In this document: positions 43,901 through 57,200 of the stretch, in pieces
How positions within the stretch are numbered: position 1 is the first letter of the stretch
Layout of the letters: each line of letters opens with the position of its first letter
Origin: Arachnopeziza araneosa
Taxonomy: Eukaryota; Ascomycota; Leotiomycetes; Helotiales; Arachnopezizaceae
Length of the DNA stretch: 64,000 nucleotides
Assembly: GCA_003988855.1 (NCBI GenBank)
Contig: QYAI01000042.1
Span: 62,001-126,000 of the forward strand
Direction: 5' to 3'
Notes under the pieces: model-generated
The model's database searches: none
The model's input: only the letters and a program-made list of their open reading frames with translations
Told to the model about the DNA's origin: nothing
Program-made: the position numbers and the translations under genes

Positions 43901-46900
43901 CATGAGAGCTGTCTCAACTCAGCTTGGCTCGCCGACCCTCCAAAGCCCACGCCCAGCGAGTCAGGAACGAGGCTAGTATAAAGAGTCATGTCGACCGCAG
44001 CCTACCTCCGTCCTCCATCCTGCGACGGTTCGAGAGACCAGGTCCTGCCAACGGCCGACCAGCTCCCGACCANTCGAGCACCCTAACAAGATGGACTCTG
44101 TCCGTCCAGAGCAGTCTGTCGAGTAAGATGAGACTGCGCCTAGGACAAGCGGGCATCGATGCTGGAACTCTAGAAGAGGCGAGGCGGTTCCACGGATATG
44201 AGAGGGAATGCGGCATACAGGTGAAATCTCCAGTGTGTTTGTTTTTGTTGGCCGTTAAGATTGCCTGCGAGCTCAGAAGTGGATGGATTTGTACAGGTAT
44301 TCATAAAGACCTTCTTGAGTGACCGCCGGTCCCCAAGACCTCTGCGAATATAATCACGGAGCATTTATCTGATCGTACGATACTTCAAGTGTTCTCACAC
44401 CTCAGATGACAATGGCCGTGCAATAGTTGGAGTTTTGCATCGAAGGTCTGAGGTCAAAACATTTGCACCGGTGTGCAAGTTAAAACTTCGCAGTACAAAA
44501 GATAAGACATTCTCAAGTTATGAAGACAGATACTTTATCATAACTATACTTGTCGTCATATTGAGTGTTTAAATTGTAATGGAGCATTGAAAATGGTGAA
44601 GAAGGCGGGAAAGGATCGATGCGTAAATTTCTAGCGCTGTTGGGTTCCTAAGCAGATAAATGTTGTACTTGCCCATTCGGACAGAAGCTTTATATACGAC
44701 TAAAATCATTGGTATGATTTCTCATCCTTGTGCAGTGATGCTGGTTGAAGTGAATGACTTCAAGTGCGCCCTCTCATGCGCCCATTTAAAATCCACTCAC
44801 CCGGGGAACACTTGAGAGTTCTAGCTTGATTGAAGGTCCAGGCTGCAATTAAATACTTGCTTAACATTACAAATAATCTGATAGATAATATGGTTTCGTG
44901 AAGTGCCCAGGAACTTCACCATGTCGACTTCACAGAAGCTCGAATGGTTTGTTTACTTGGATCGACCTCCGAAGCGAGATTCTTACATGACAAATAGACG
45001 GGGGGGACCAATCCAGCTCATTATAGAAGCCCGTTTTAACAGGATTTGAGACTACGAAGGTTGAGGTAGCTCGTGAAAGAATGAGAGGAGTCATGGGCTC
45101 AAAAGACAAAATGCTTAGGCACACTCGTGCTGCCAAGCGTTCATGTTAGACTTTGATTCTGCACGACAGATAACGCCGAGGTGAGATGGCATATTAGAGA
45201 ATCGAACAGATGGAGATTCTGGCGCAGTGAGCAGAAACATCACCTAGATATAAAGTCTGCGAGAATAATTGCGTAGGAATAGAACGCAATAGACTCCTCG
45301 CGATAGCCCGTGAAATCTGATGTCACCTTCAAAATTAAGCCAACGTCCCATGTCAATTCAAATAGGTCTCGATAGCTAAACAAGTATTCTTTATTTATAC
45401 TAATTCACTCCGCAAAGGAGAGGCGACATGTTAAATGATAACGATTGATCTTGAGAACTGCGAGGTTCGATAAATTGATGGAAGCGCAAAGCTCAACAAA
45501 TGCTCCACAACACTACGATAAAATATTACAAAAAGTCCACCCGGCGGGATCCATCAAAGATGCGCATAAGCAGAAGGCTCAGGCTCAGGCTCAATTATCT
45601 TCGAAAGTTTACATCAGCCATGACTCTTGTCGTACGAGGCGGTCAAAATTCGTCTTCGCCAAAGCGTCAGGCGATCGTAAAGTCGAAGCTTAAATACCAC
45701 AATCTATTCTCTATCAAAGTCGATAAAAACTCGAGACAATAAAGACGAGTATCTACGAGCTCCGCATCTCAAGTTTAACGTGCTTGTTGAAGACGAGGAT
45801 TGACATTTGGCGGTCTTGATTTTTTCGCTCGGCGAAGACGCATTCTGCCCGCCTCGATATACTACAGAGAGTTTCTGATTCTGCATCTCTCGGCATAAAT
45901 AAGAACAGATATCCCCCCAAAAATTGTCGACAAAAAATCTCAAGATGGAAAGAGAAGCAGGATTCTTCTTTGAAACTAAAAGATAGACCTTGACAGCTAA
46001 ATCAAACCCATTTTCTTGCCATGGGGTCGAATTTTGCCGGTAAGAATAATATTTCGAGTACACAAGATCACTGTTCATCTGGGGAGCAGAAATCGTGGTT
46101 TGGAATGCATCACGTTTAAATTTAAGGAGGCTATCACTTTAATCATTTCTGCTTAACGGTGTATCCTCAAGTTCTGCTACACGGCAAGCACTGCGAACTT
46201 TTTCCATGTAATAATCATTGGTGAGTCTACAGCCTACTTTGGGCGCCTGGTACTGGGGCTATTTACATACGAAGATGCTGTTATTTTGGCAAGTTGATCC
46301 TTGGAGCCTTGTCCATTTTTCTTGTTCTTCTCTAGGCAGCTTTTCGACCTCTCAGCAACTGGCTCAGCAACGACAATCCTAACCCTGGCGAGGATTGGTA
46401 TTCGTTTTTGCATGTCTCGACGGTGTCGAAAAAACAAGTTCCTATTTCCTCTGCGAATCACTGATATAGTCCAGCTGGAAATCAGGAAAGGTACGTCGGA
46501 GGGCGCTGTCATTCCAAGGAGCTCCTTCCTGCGCTCAACTCGACTCTGTTATATATACACCGGCTCTGTTTCCTCCCACATTCCTTGATAACAGTATTTG
46601 AAGAACCAAGGATATTCCAAACTAGTTTCAAGGGTCTTTTCGTCATTGGTTTCCATCCGAGCTTCGGCTCTACACTGCCAAGTTTCTTCAACCCAGTTGT
46701 TAACTTTCAGGGTTGCACCTAGTGCCTGTTTCTATTAAACTTGTTCCTCTCATTCCAAATACAACGCCAATCAAGATCCAAAACCGCCCAAGTTTGCAAC
46801 CACGCAACGTGTGGAGAGCCTCGATGCATGGCGAAATCAGCGTCGCCAGCTCCATCGCAATGACGGAAAGGTCAACTTGTCCGGAAGCTTGGAACATCAA

Positions 46901-47683
46901 TTAGAAACAAGATGCAGACATGATGCATGCTCTATTGATCCAGTCTCCAAGAAGACAATTTCTTCAGAACCTTAAATACTTCAGACTTCAGCAAGCGATT
47001 GGAAAGAAAACGGCAACCATCTCCAATTCTCCAAGCTCTGCATTCTATCTACTTTACCGACCCATCAAGACTCCGAACCAACATGCTGCAACTGCGATAC
47101 AAACCTCCAACACGCAATCCCAGATCAACGCCGCCTGCACTCAAGCGCGCTCTCTCGCGTCCTAAGGCAAGACTATTGGTATTGACAATTACCCACGCCT
47201 ACGACGACTACGAAGAGTTCCAGTTCTCGCAAGCGCAGAATCCCTATTCGGGGTTCCCTGTTCTGCAGGGAGCATTGCGAGCGACTATCAGAGTGCGGTA
47301 TTCTGTGCGGTGTTAATTCATGATGGAAGTAGTGAGAATGGGTTCATGGAGTGTCAAATGATGGGTTGAGTACTGATGGGAAGGAGGATTATACCTCAAG
47401 GAAAGGGACAAGAGTTGCTTCGCCGAATTGATTTGTAAAGAAAGTAAGTTACCCAGCTCAAGTGAGGGAATGAATTGCTCAACTATATTGCTGTGTTGAA
47501 CCAACTTTAGTACACTATGGAGAAAGACAGCTATAACTGGTATCCCCTAACGCCTGCCCAAACCATCTTCATATGCGCCATCTTATGTTTCACTTTGAGT
47601 GTTGAGTGTTTTCCACCACTGGACGTGGTCGTCATTTCTTCTCATGCATCTTTGCTTCGTCTCACCTCTCTGTTCTCTGCATC
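40951..47683. other. Gene-poor 6.7-kb stretch
   Basis: Many short ORFs overlap on both strands (41244-41654, 43210-43599, 43924-44322, 45704-46078 and others), and none is recognisable. The stretch includes a CAATAA-like simple repeat near 41330, a GGGAA-rich purine tract near 43380-43410, and an imperfect inverted repeat at 45632-45860. Some of these frames may be relics of mobile elements. Confidence 0.5.
45632..45860. repeat. Imperfect inverted repeat, arms about 35 bp
   Basis: The arm at 45632-45665 on the plus strand resembles the complement of 45826-45860, sharing GAGGCGG and CGTCTTCGCC. The spacing is about 160 bp. Both arms read in frame as RGGQN-(A/S)-SSP in opposite ORFs. It may be a fragment of an inverted duplication or transposon. 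Confidence 0.55.
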
Positions 47684-50600
47684 CTATCTGACTACAGATG
47701 GACGCATTATAATAGCACCACTATTAGCCACTTTTCTCTCACCAAAGTTATGCAACCGCTCCCCAATCAAATAGACCTCATCTCGAATCTTCATTCTCCA
47801 TTCCTTCACCCATCCTGCAAGAACCCATAATGCAGCGCCTACGCAGCATGCACAAAGACACATAGGATAAGAGTATCGGTAGGCTAGAAGATGCTTCTCA
47901 GGATTGTTCTTGAGGGCCGTCATCACAATCAGTCTAGCCAAAGCCCAAGGATAAAACAGGGCTATGGAAAGAACAAGTACTGCTGGGAGAATGAAGCTAC
48001 GTGTAGCAAGACGTGCATCCGGATGTAGATAACCATCTCGAGTGATATTTCGTAAAGCTCGAGCGGGGCGAGAGTTCTCATGCCATAGGATAAGGCGGGT
48101 TGTTAGTTTGACGTAGAGTAAGCCTAAGGTCCAGGATTGGACAAAATGAATTACGTGTCGTTCTTCAAAGGCAAAGTAGGTATGTATAGGGACGATAAAG
48201 TAAAATTCAATGAGGAATGCGAAAAGAGTTGGTAGTATGAGTAGAAAGGCTGCGTATGTCCACCCTATACTCATAACTTGAGCGGTTACTTTAGCAACGC
48301 GGCGGATAACGTTGTGGGGAGTATTGGCGTCGACAGCCACAGCGTTGCGGAGATAATCAACGAACTGTTTCGCATGTAACACCGCGTATAGAGCTGACCC
48401 GAGGATGTAGATGCCAATGGAGAATGCGTAGACATCGTTCTTACGGACATGGGGTGGGATGATTTTGGCGAAAACCAAGCGACCGAATACCAGTGGGAGG
48501 ATGGTGATACACACTCCGGTCAGAGCTGCAAAGAGCCAAATAGAGATGATAAAGAGAAATATTCGGAATCTGAACCAAGGAGGAACATATACAAGCTTGC
48601 ATAAGTCTGACTGACTACCATGGATGCCGTCCAATCGGTCATGCTTGCCATCAAGTCTCTGGTTTTGTACATCGACTTCCAGGAAAATTTGAGTACCCTT
48701 TGGTATCCTGACCTGATCTGAAGCCGGAGCCCTAACATATCGTCCATCTCGGACAAAGTACGCTCTCCAACCAGGATGAAGAGCCCAGACTTCGTCTGGA
48801 TTCGATACTTCACATGGTTTGAAGGGGTCGCCTTTAGCTCCTCGGAAGATATCTATCAACCCTTTACGAACGCTATATCCCTCTTCATCCTCCTTCCTCT
48901 CGTCGAACATGAACCAAGTGAGTCGAAGCATTCTCGCACATTGCCGAAACCACCAGCTGTACATGGCGTGTAATCCATCTGAGGGTTTAAAAAACTTGAC
49001 TGCCAGAGGCATCAAGAAATTATAGAATAGTAGATCAATAGGAAATTCCAGCACTGGCTCATTGGATGACCAGTGGATAGGCAAGACTCCATTAAATGCA
49101 TATGCAAGCCCCCATACAACGCCGCCCAAGCAGATGACGACCAACCCGCCGTAAACTAAAGCACTGAAAAGAATTTTTCGAAGTTGTGTTGCTACATTAC
49201 GTTCCAAAACATCTCGAACGGGATGGAACGTGGGGTCGTCAGGATCACGGATGAAGTCTAAGAGGTCAGCAATAATCAAGCTATCACCAAGATAAACTTA
49301 CATAAAACTCCTTTGCGCATAATCTTTCGACACATCGAGACGAAAAGAGCAAAGTGGAACATGTAACAGGTTCCCACGAACCAATGGACAAAGATAGATG
49401 TGAGAGGCGATTTGACGGTGAATAGTAACCGAGACATTATGGTAGTATTTTCGAATAGAGGTAGTAAAGCAGCGTCCAAAAGGAGCCCGCAGTAAAGAGG
49501 GAATACTAGCATTTCAATGCTTATGATCAGTATGACCTTCATGACTCCGCCGGCTTGATTGAGCAGATCAATGATAGTGGCTTCCCATTCTCGTCCAGCA
49601 TTACCGGCCGAGAATGGTGACCCTTTTCTGACATATAGAGCTCCCACAAAACTGAGGGCTGAATAGCCAACGACGACTGCCCAAAATCGGTCCCAACCTC
49701 CCCAGACGCTGAGTTGGAGATCCAATGGGATAGCTCGCTTGCCCATCTCCAGACTGATAACCCACGAATCAGGTCTTGCAAGCCAGGCGGGTATTTCCGA
49801 GAGGAAGCTCCGCGTCAGATGGGTTGGGATTCGTGTCATAGCTAGAAAGTTTCCCATTGACATGTGATAATCTCCAGTAAAGAGGTAAACAACTGTAGCC
49901 CCCAATGCAGTAAGTGAGTCAATGATCAGATTCTGAAGCATGATCAGCGATTCGTGGGAGGCGGCAGAGAAAGCAAAAATCTCAGAGTCAGTGAAATTCA
50001 GGAGGCTATTGACCGCACCATCCACAATGCGATTGCACGCTGAGATCGAAAGCTCCAGAGCCGCAACTGCAAACTCGTGCCCCTTGGTAGAGAGGGAACC
50101 AATGCCAGTTCCAGTAGTGTAGTTTGACCATAGGTTGAAAGGAAGGAAGAGGACACGCAAAATACAATATGATAACCCCCCTAGGATAGTCAATCCAAAG
50201 TCTTGCATAAATGCTGCACTCCCAAAGATAAACCTTAGGGGTAGCTTGAAAGCAGGACCAGGGTTGCCAATCAATAGCAGTGTAATTCTGCCCAGATTGT
50301 AGGGAATCCAGACCCCGAATGCAACAGTAAGTGCCAACAGAAAAGCGCTAAACAAAGCGTTCTGAAGAAGACTAAAAATTGGTCCTCGCATCCCCACCAA
50401 TTCCATTATGCCTTCAAAATCTTCTGCGTCATCAATCGCATCTGGGTCGTTAGGGTCTAGACCGGCAGCAATTGCAGCTTGAACGACCTCACGGTCTTGC
50501 TCAGGGGCTTCTTGTTCGAAACCGTTGTGACCAGCAACGGGTACAAATGGGGCCTCGGCAGCCAGATCGTGGACTATATGTTCATCGTTCGGGCCTGGCT

Positions 50601-53082
50601 CCTCCTGATCGCGGTCGCCGGCAAGACCTCCCCATAAGAAATCGGCGACTATTTCTAGGATCCCTTGCGGTTCTGGATGACGAACAACAATAGGTTCCCT
50701 TTCTACAGGAAGGGGGACTTCGGGATGAAACGGATTTAATTCCACCTCATTATGAGCATCAACTCCTGGTGTTTGTTCTGGCAGAGGATTGGAGTCAAAT
50801 ACTTGGTCCCAATTGTCGTAATCGCGCCATACTCCATCTTGACCCCTTATTCGAACCGGCGCATTTTCAACTTCTCGTGCACCAACTGTTTGTAATATTG
50901 GGTCATCTGGGTCTAGTATGTCTGGAATTTGCGTCTGTTGGATAGATCTCTGGTCCACCGCTCTTTCGTTGCTCGTAGGCTGAACAATCTGGGCTTGAGT
51001 GGTTTCCCAGGCTTGACTGTTTTTATTCGACTGGCCAACCTGACTTGAACTTTCTCCATAATTCCCTGAGGCAGCGGGAGCTCTTGTGTCTCGTTCAAAT
51101 TTCCTTTGCTTTTCTTCAGTCCAAGAAAAAGGATGTGGATTGTCTTGTTCTGTCTCTTCCTCTAGTAGATTCGAGAAACTCCAATTATTGTTAGCTAATG
51201 GAGATCTATTTTCCTTAAGAGGGGGGCCGTCAGATGTTGCTCGTGGTCTAGAAGCGCTGGGAGCCTGGAAGGACTGTGGATGATCTGAAAAGTCGAAGTC
51301 TAAGGTAGATTCGNGCAACGGATGCAGAAGGATTTTAGTGCTCTCATTTAGACTGGACTCTTTAGGCGTTTCCAAATCATCGGATATCGACTTTCCCTTG
51401 TTCAAGTGGCGATCTTCAGGTTCAAAATTACTCTTGGAGCTCTCAAGGTCAGTTTCGTAGCCGGAGCTTGGAAGAAGTTCTGGAATATCTTGCCAACTTT
51501 CAGAACTACCCGTGCTTTTTTCGCTGCTTCCATGTTGGCTACTCTCGCTTGCAAACCTAGGTGATGGAGGCTCTACAATTGTGCTACGGGCCTCCGAAAA
51601 TCCTTCTTTTGTCGAAGCAGAACTGCTAGGCCGACGCGCAGCTGCTTCTGGGTTTTTCAGCAGTTTCATCGCATTTACCCAGTATCGCAGCTGATCTCCT
51701 TTATCTTCCCTCTCTATGATTCTTAGAACCTCCTCAGGATCACCATCTGCACGCCTCCAGATACTGAGAAACTCTTCAGCCATTCGTGGCTCATCAGCAA
51801 TCCCTCGCTGAATTTCTGATGCGGGCTCCTGGGCGTTCCTGATGTGGCCAATTCGACCTTGATCACCAGTATTAAGCCTGGTTTCAGAGCCTTGCCTTCC
51901 TTCCTGATTATCATTTGCCGGAGCGTCATCATCGACGACGTCTAGGTGATTGTGTCGCCGCCTTACACGAGCCAGCGGGCGTTGGCCGGGATCTCTGCGC
52001 TCATTAATAATGTCCGGCCTTGGTTCGCGAGCTTGTGGTTCTTCTCGAGGCCGCTGTGCTACAAATTCAGCATTAAAGCCAGCGCCCATGTTGATTCCTG
52101 GTTGCTGCTGGACGACCCATTCCCGGATCAGAAAAACGAGGATAAAACAGACAACGACCAAGACTGTGATAATATATCCCTCAGCTATTGTGATGACAAG
52201 CTGATTAATGTAAGAGTTCCTTGTAAGGTTGCGAAGGAAAGATATATCACTCAGGAGGGATGAGCTTAAGGATATAGTGGAAGAACTGGTGAGATACTTC
52301 GAACTAGCATTATTGACTGCTACTTCTGGAGCTGTGTGCAGTCCAAGTCCATAATAAAGGGACTTGAATAAACCAGCAGCCAAAGGATCTGAGCCACTGA
52401 CATTAAGAGTGTGGGGGATTGGCATGAGATATCCCACGAGTCGGTCCATAATAGCCCCCATACTCGCAGAACTTGTTTCGACCGCTTGGAAAGGAGTTGC
52501 TGCAGACGTTCCATTGGCCATTAAACTTGCAAGTTGCAACTCTCGTGCTACTTCATATGCTTGTGCGGTGGTGATATTTTCAGTAGCTTCAACCATCAAA
52601 TAGTCTGGTGGCCATCCTCCATCACTAAGCCAAAATAAAAGTCTCCAAACTTGTCGTATGGCATATGGCAAAGCACCAAGCCAAACTGTGACCACCAGGC
52701 AAAATCTTAGCCAAGTTGTTATATTTTTGACAGAATGGACGGTTAGATGCCAAATGAGAACTCGAAATGGAAGCGATTGTGGCATATTCGGTGAATATAG
52801 TTTCGTGAATCGGAAGGCAGTTTTACAAAGCTCGCAATGCTTCTTTTGTGAATGCGACAGCCACTCCATCAAGCAATCTTGATGGACGAACTTGATACTT
52901 CCACTACATTTACATGGGTGGAAGAGCGGTTCAGAATGGCTTCCCTCTCCTCTGCATATTCTGCAAGTATCTGCATCTCCTGAGCCATCTTCTCCACCGA
53001 CTGTATTCGTTGCGTATTTTGGATCATTCATAATGTCTGGTGCACTACCGTCATCATGGGATGCTGTCGTAAGGTTTGACAT
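47684..53082 (-). CDS. doa10: ERAD E3 ubiquitin-protein ligase DOA10 (SSM4/MARCH6 family)
   Basis: Exons 53082-49302 and 49257-47684 give 1784 residues; the 44-bp intron has GTAAGT and GCTGAC, and frame is kept. The N-terminal RING-CH domain is complete: Cys40, Cys43, Cys57, Cys59, His67, Cys70, Cys83 and Cys86. Many hydrophobic membrane spans follow, first near residues 105-150 and again near 300, then two large groups in the C-terminal half. Between them lies a long acidic, Ser/Glu/Pro-rich cytosolic insert (about 340-880). The C-terminal element YLIGERLHNFGE retains the Asn (Asn1764) found important in yeast Doa10 and MARCH6. The enzyme works with Ubc6 and Ubc7 in the ER and inner nuclear membrane to degrade misfolded or degron-bearing proteins. 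It is somewhat longer than yeast Doa10 (1319 residues), largely through the disordered insert. Confidence 0.95.
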
Positions 53083-54220
53083 CGCGGCGTCAAAGAGCAG
53101 ATGGTATGACTATGGGCCTAGCAAACATAAAGACTTGAAAGGAGCCGACTAGGTGGCCAGATGGCAAGACCTTGGACTCATGTGGTTCGAAAACCCATCT
53201 GAGGACGAACGATAACGAAGGTATCAGCCGTGTGGGTGTGAGGCTTCTGCTGAACGAGCTGCGGCTGAGATTTGGTAACCAAGAGTATTGACGGGCCAGG
53301 TGCCGCAGAATTCCTGTTCTGATAGCCGTGCTAAATAGTGAAAAGAAGTTCTTTGGGGATTCGCAAGATAGAAGGTTCCGTGGTTGTTGCTTGGCTTCTT
53401 TATGATTCGTTTGAGAGGGATGCTTTAGGTCGGCAATAAATTAAGGCTACCCAATTCAGACTCATTAGTAAGGGCGGAACATCACGTGAGTACCGATTCA
53501 GGATGAAAGTGGATGGAATAAAGCTATTATCCCGAGCCCGAATTCCCTTGGTCAACTATTACATATACCTAAGGCGCTAAAGCAATCAAGGAAAATAAAA
53601 GTAAATGTAGTAATAAGAGGTATTTTGGGGTTCATCTGATGTGGAAACGTAGCAGATTGTTTTATCCACAACCCTTGGGACAGGAGAACCTTGGGGCTCG
53701 GTCGAATGTCTGAAACAATCTTGTCGCATCACTGAGCAGAAATGGTCGACATGGATAGCTGGCAAAACTCACAGACATAAGAGCTTATTCGTCCCTTTCT
53801 TGAAGTCTCTACATTTATTTTGTATTGTCTAATACCTGAGGTTCGAGAGAGAACTGGTTGATGTTCCAAGATTTTTCTTGTTCTTCGATAAAGGTCCAGG
53901 AATGAATGCTTATGACGTCTTTCTACCTTAACTAAAGGCAACCTTTAACTCTAGCTTGTGATCCTTAGGACATCGACTTCAACAAGGAATTTCTCACAAC
54001 CTCACTTCCAGACCTCTTCATTACTTGCAGCGATTATCTGCCCTAATCGTTTCGCACTGCAGAGCCGGCGATCGACTTCTTAAAACCAGACCTCGACCCC
54101 AATACTGTGATCAACGGCAGCTAAACGTGCTCATCGAGGTTCACAACCACACACGAAGCAGGAATTCTGTCAACTAGCCGGTATCGCCTGGCACTACACA
54201 ACAAATATATGCTGTAAAGA
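53083..54220. other. Divergent intergenic region between doa10 and the repeat-protein gene
   Basis: The 1.1-kb gap separates two divergently transcribed genes and should hold both promoters. It contains TCACGTGA at 53482-53489. A 70-codon ORF at 53729-53941 on the minus strand has no recognisable content. Confidence 0.6.
53482..53489. promoter_or_regulatory. TCACGTGA palindrome in the shared promoter
   Basis: Perfect 8-bp extended E-box, 400 bp upstream of doa10 and 732 bp upstream of the repeat-protein ATG. This is the classical Cbf1/Tye7-like bHLH core. Binding is not shown. Confidence 0.4.
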
Positions 54221-57200
54221 ATGGCGGCAGACACTAATGGAAGGCCAGTTGAGCCTGGCCAAAAAGGGATGAATGGGCACGCCAAAGGATCAAGGATGAA
54301 GACAATCAAGAGGAAGGAGAACACTTTTAGTTTATTCAGCACAATTTCCCGGTAAGATTTTCCTCAGATGTATTGCTCAAATGGAAACTGACATTCTTGT
54401 AGGCTTCTGACTTGGTTTTCGATCATTACGATACTTTTCCGCTGTCCGCAGACATCTAATCACCTTACTGCAGAATCTCCAGTCATATGCAAGCCATATT
54501 TCCAAATTCGATCATTTGTCGCTCCACATCTCGAACCTTACTATAATACCTACGCAGCACCGTACGTGGAATCGGCACGACCATATTACAATGCCCTTGA
54601 TAAACGGATAATTACACCTGCAACGGTTCTAGGGAGAAAATACGGCGCACCTCGTGTAGCACAAGCACAAGCCTATGGTCAAGCTCAATGGAACAAGAAT
54701 TTCCAGCCACAAGTGGTGAAATGTCAGAATATCCTTAAAGAACAGTACAGTCAAACTCTAGGCCCCTATGTGGACACTGCTGTTAAAGCCACATATCCAT
54801 ACTATGACCTTGCAAAGACGAATGCGCTCCAAACATACTACGAGCATCTTTTACCTGCCTATGTTACAGCACAGCCGTATGCTGTCGCTGGCTATGTTGC
54901 GGTAAATGATTTCACTGTAAACACTGCCTATCCGTACTCGAGATGGGCGTGGAGTACTGGCGCCACTTTTCTAGACAGAACTGTCTGGCCGAAGCTTAGA
55001 ATTCTGTATGGAGAAAATGTCGAGCCGCAATTGATTAGAATTGGTGAGCGGCTAGGACGATACCGTAATGGTAAGAAGATAAAAGCTGTAGTTGAGGATT
55101 ACAATATGTGAGACATCCAACTCAAGCACTAATACATTAGCTAATTTGATGCAGTAGCTCCTCAGCATCTGCTGCCTCCAGCTCTATCTCGTCTGTCTCC
55201 TCTTCAATTGCTTCTGCACATTCAACGCCTCCTCCCACTTCGACCAATACTCTCACGACTGCCACTGATGGTCCTGGATCGGTCCCAGAATCGGAGAGAG
55301 CAGTCCGTGAAGAAGCTCAGCAAGTTATAACCCGGGATTTAAAGGAATGGCAGGAGAAATTCGCTAAAGCTGCTGATGAAGGCTCTGATGATCTGGAGGA
55401 AAGCATCACGGAGATCACGGATCGATTGGTCGACAGCCAGGTAAAGAAAGTCGGAAACGCTCTTATTACCCAGTTAGTAGAGACTGTCAAGTCAAGCGTA
55501 GATGATTTAAAGGCCAACATTATTTCCATCGTTCAAGACAACAAGTATAGCGAAGAATCAGAAGACGCCATTGCAGCAGCGGTGCGAAAAGCCGGTGTTG
55601 CAATCAAGGAAAAGGCGCAGGCAATCAGGACTTGGAGGCAGAGCTTCGACATGGAGACTAATACTCTTGTAAGCAGGGCGGCACAAGACACATTCGACAT
55701 TCTTGATTATATTCGCGATCTAGGTCTGCAGGAGGTAGGAATGCGATGGGCCTGGACTGAAGGTGTTACCCATAAAGATTGGGCTAAATACCATAAAATG
55801 AAGACAAAGTTTGACGAATGGCGGTATGATGTCGAAAAGGTAGTGGAAGACCATCCTGGCCTCAACAAAGCACGAGCAGCTTCCGAGCAAGTTGAATACC
55901 AAGCAATGAGCATTGCTGAGCAAGCAGCTGGGCAATTAACCGGGCTGAAAGAAGTTGGGACGTGGAAGCTTATTAGCGCCGATTCCAGTGATGATTTCAG
56001 CAAAAGGTACACACCAGCCCAACTAGTTGCTGCACGTCAGAAAGTCTTGAAGAAGATTGCTGAGCTCAGCGAGTCTCTTGCTCCTACATCTCAAGGCACT
56101 ATAGAATCAGTTGTTTCAGCTGCTAGCTCATCTGTTGCCGAGGCTGCTTCAAGCGCATCATCCGTCGCTGCGTCGCAGGTTGATAACGCCCAGAGCGTAG
56201 CCTCCCCTCTCTCTGCTAGCCTAAGCAGTAGCGCTGAGGGAGGATCTGTTACCCTCGAAGCTGCCGCGGCCAAAGTTGCTGATACGCTATATGGCTCTTC
56301 GGAGAATACACAAGGGACCGCGGAAAGCATTGTTTCGGTGGCAAAGGAATCTGTTAGTAGTATTGTTGATCAGGCATCACAATCTGTTGTGGGAACATCA
56401 CAAGGAACTATCGAAAGCGTCAGTTCAATTGCTAGTGAGAGCGCAAGCAGCCTCTCTGCCAAAGCTTCATCAGCAATAATTGGTAAAGAATCTAATGCTG
56501 CTGAGAAAGCAAAGGATAGCATCAAATCTGTTGCGTCAGAAGCCACAGAATCAGCAGCCAGTATCATTACCGATGGCTCTAGCTCAATCAGCTCTGCAGC
56601 CTCATCTGCGTCTAGTGCTGCATCCAAGAAGGTTTTTGCTGGGGCAATGGCTCAGCATGTTGAGGCCAGACAGATCATTTTCGAAGATTTTGTTGATGAC
56701 TCGGATGATGCGTCGTTCAGTAAGCAGATCCAAAGCATGGCGAGCCAGGCTGGTGATCGATACAGTGATATAACAAAAGCCGTCAGTGAGGCATTATTGA
56801 AAACCGCTACAGCCGAAAACCCTGCCATTACAAAACTAGCAGCAGAAAAGTACTCAAGTGCACTCAGTGCTGCTAGTGTTGCGCTTTACGGAACAGAGAA
56901 AGGAACTGGCGAGAGTGTATCCAGTATGGTATCTAGCAGATACGCTGATGCTGTGTCTGCGTAAGTCCACCCTCTACCCATTTACATTCTCAAGCACCAG
57001 AATCATTGTGTCTGGAACCCTTAACTCGTATATAAAGTCCTGGCAGCCACTGACAGAAAAATAGAGCAAGTGTTATCATCTATGGAACCCCAACGCCTCT
57101 CACGGATTCTGTCGCTGCCCATGCGACGAGCGCCTACTTAGCTGCCATAGCCAGGGCTGGCGAACATTATTCTCACGCCAAGTCTATGGTTTCAGCTCAA

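Noticed and set aside
46999..47316. 105-codon plus-strand ORF, partly basic
   Set aside because: Overlapped by an 81-codon ORF in another frame; nothing recognisable in either.
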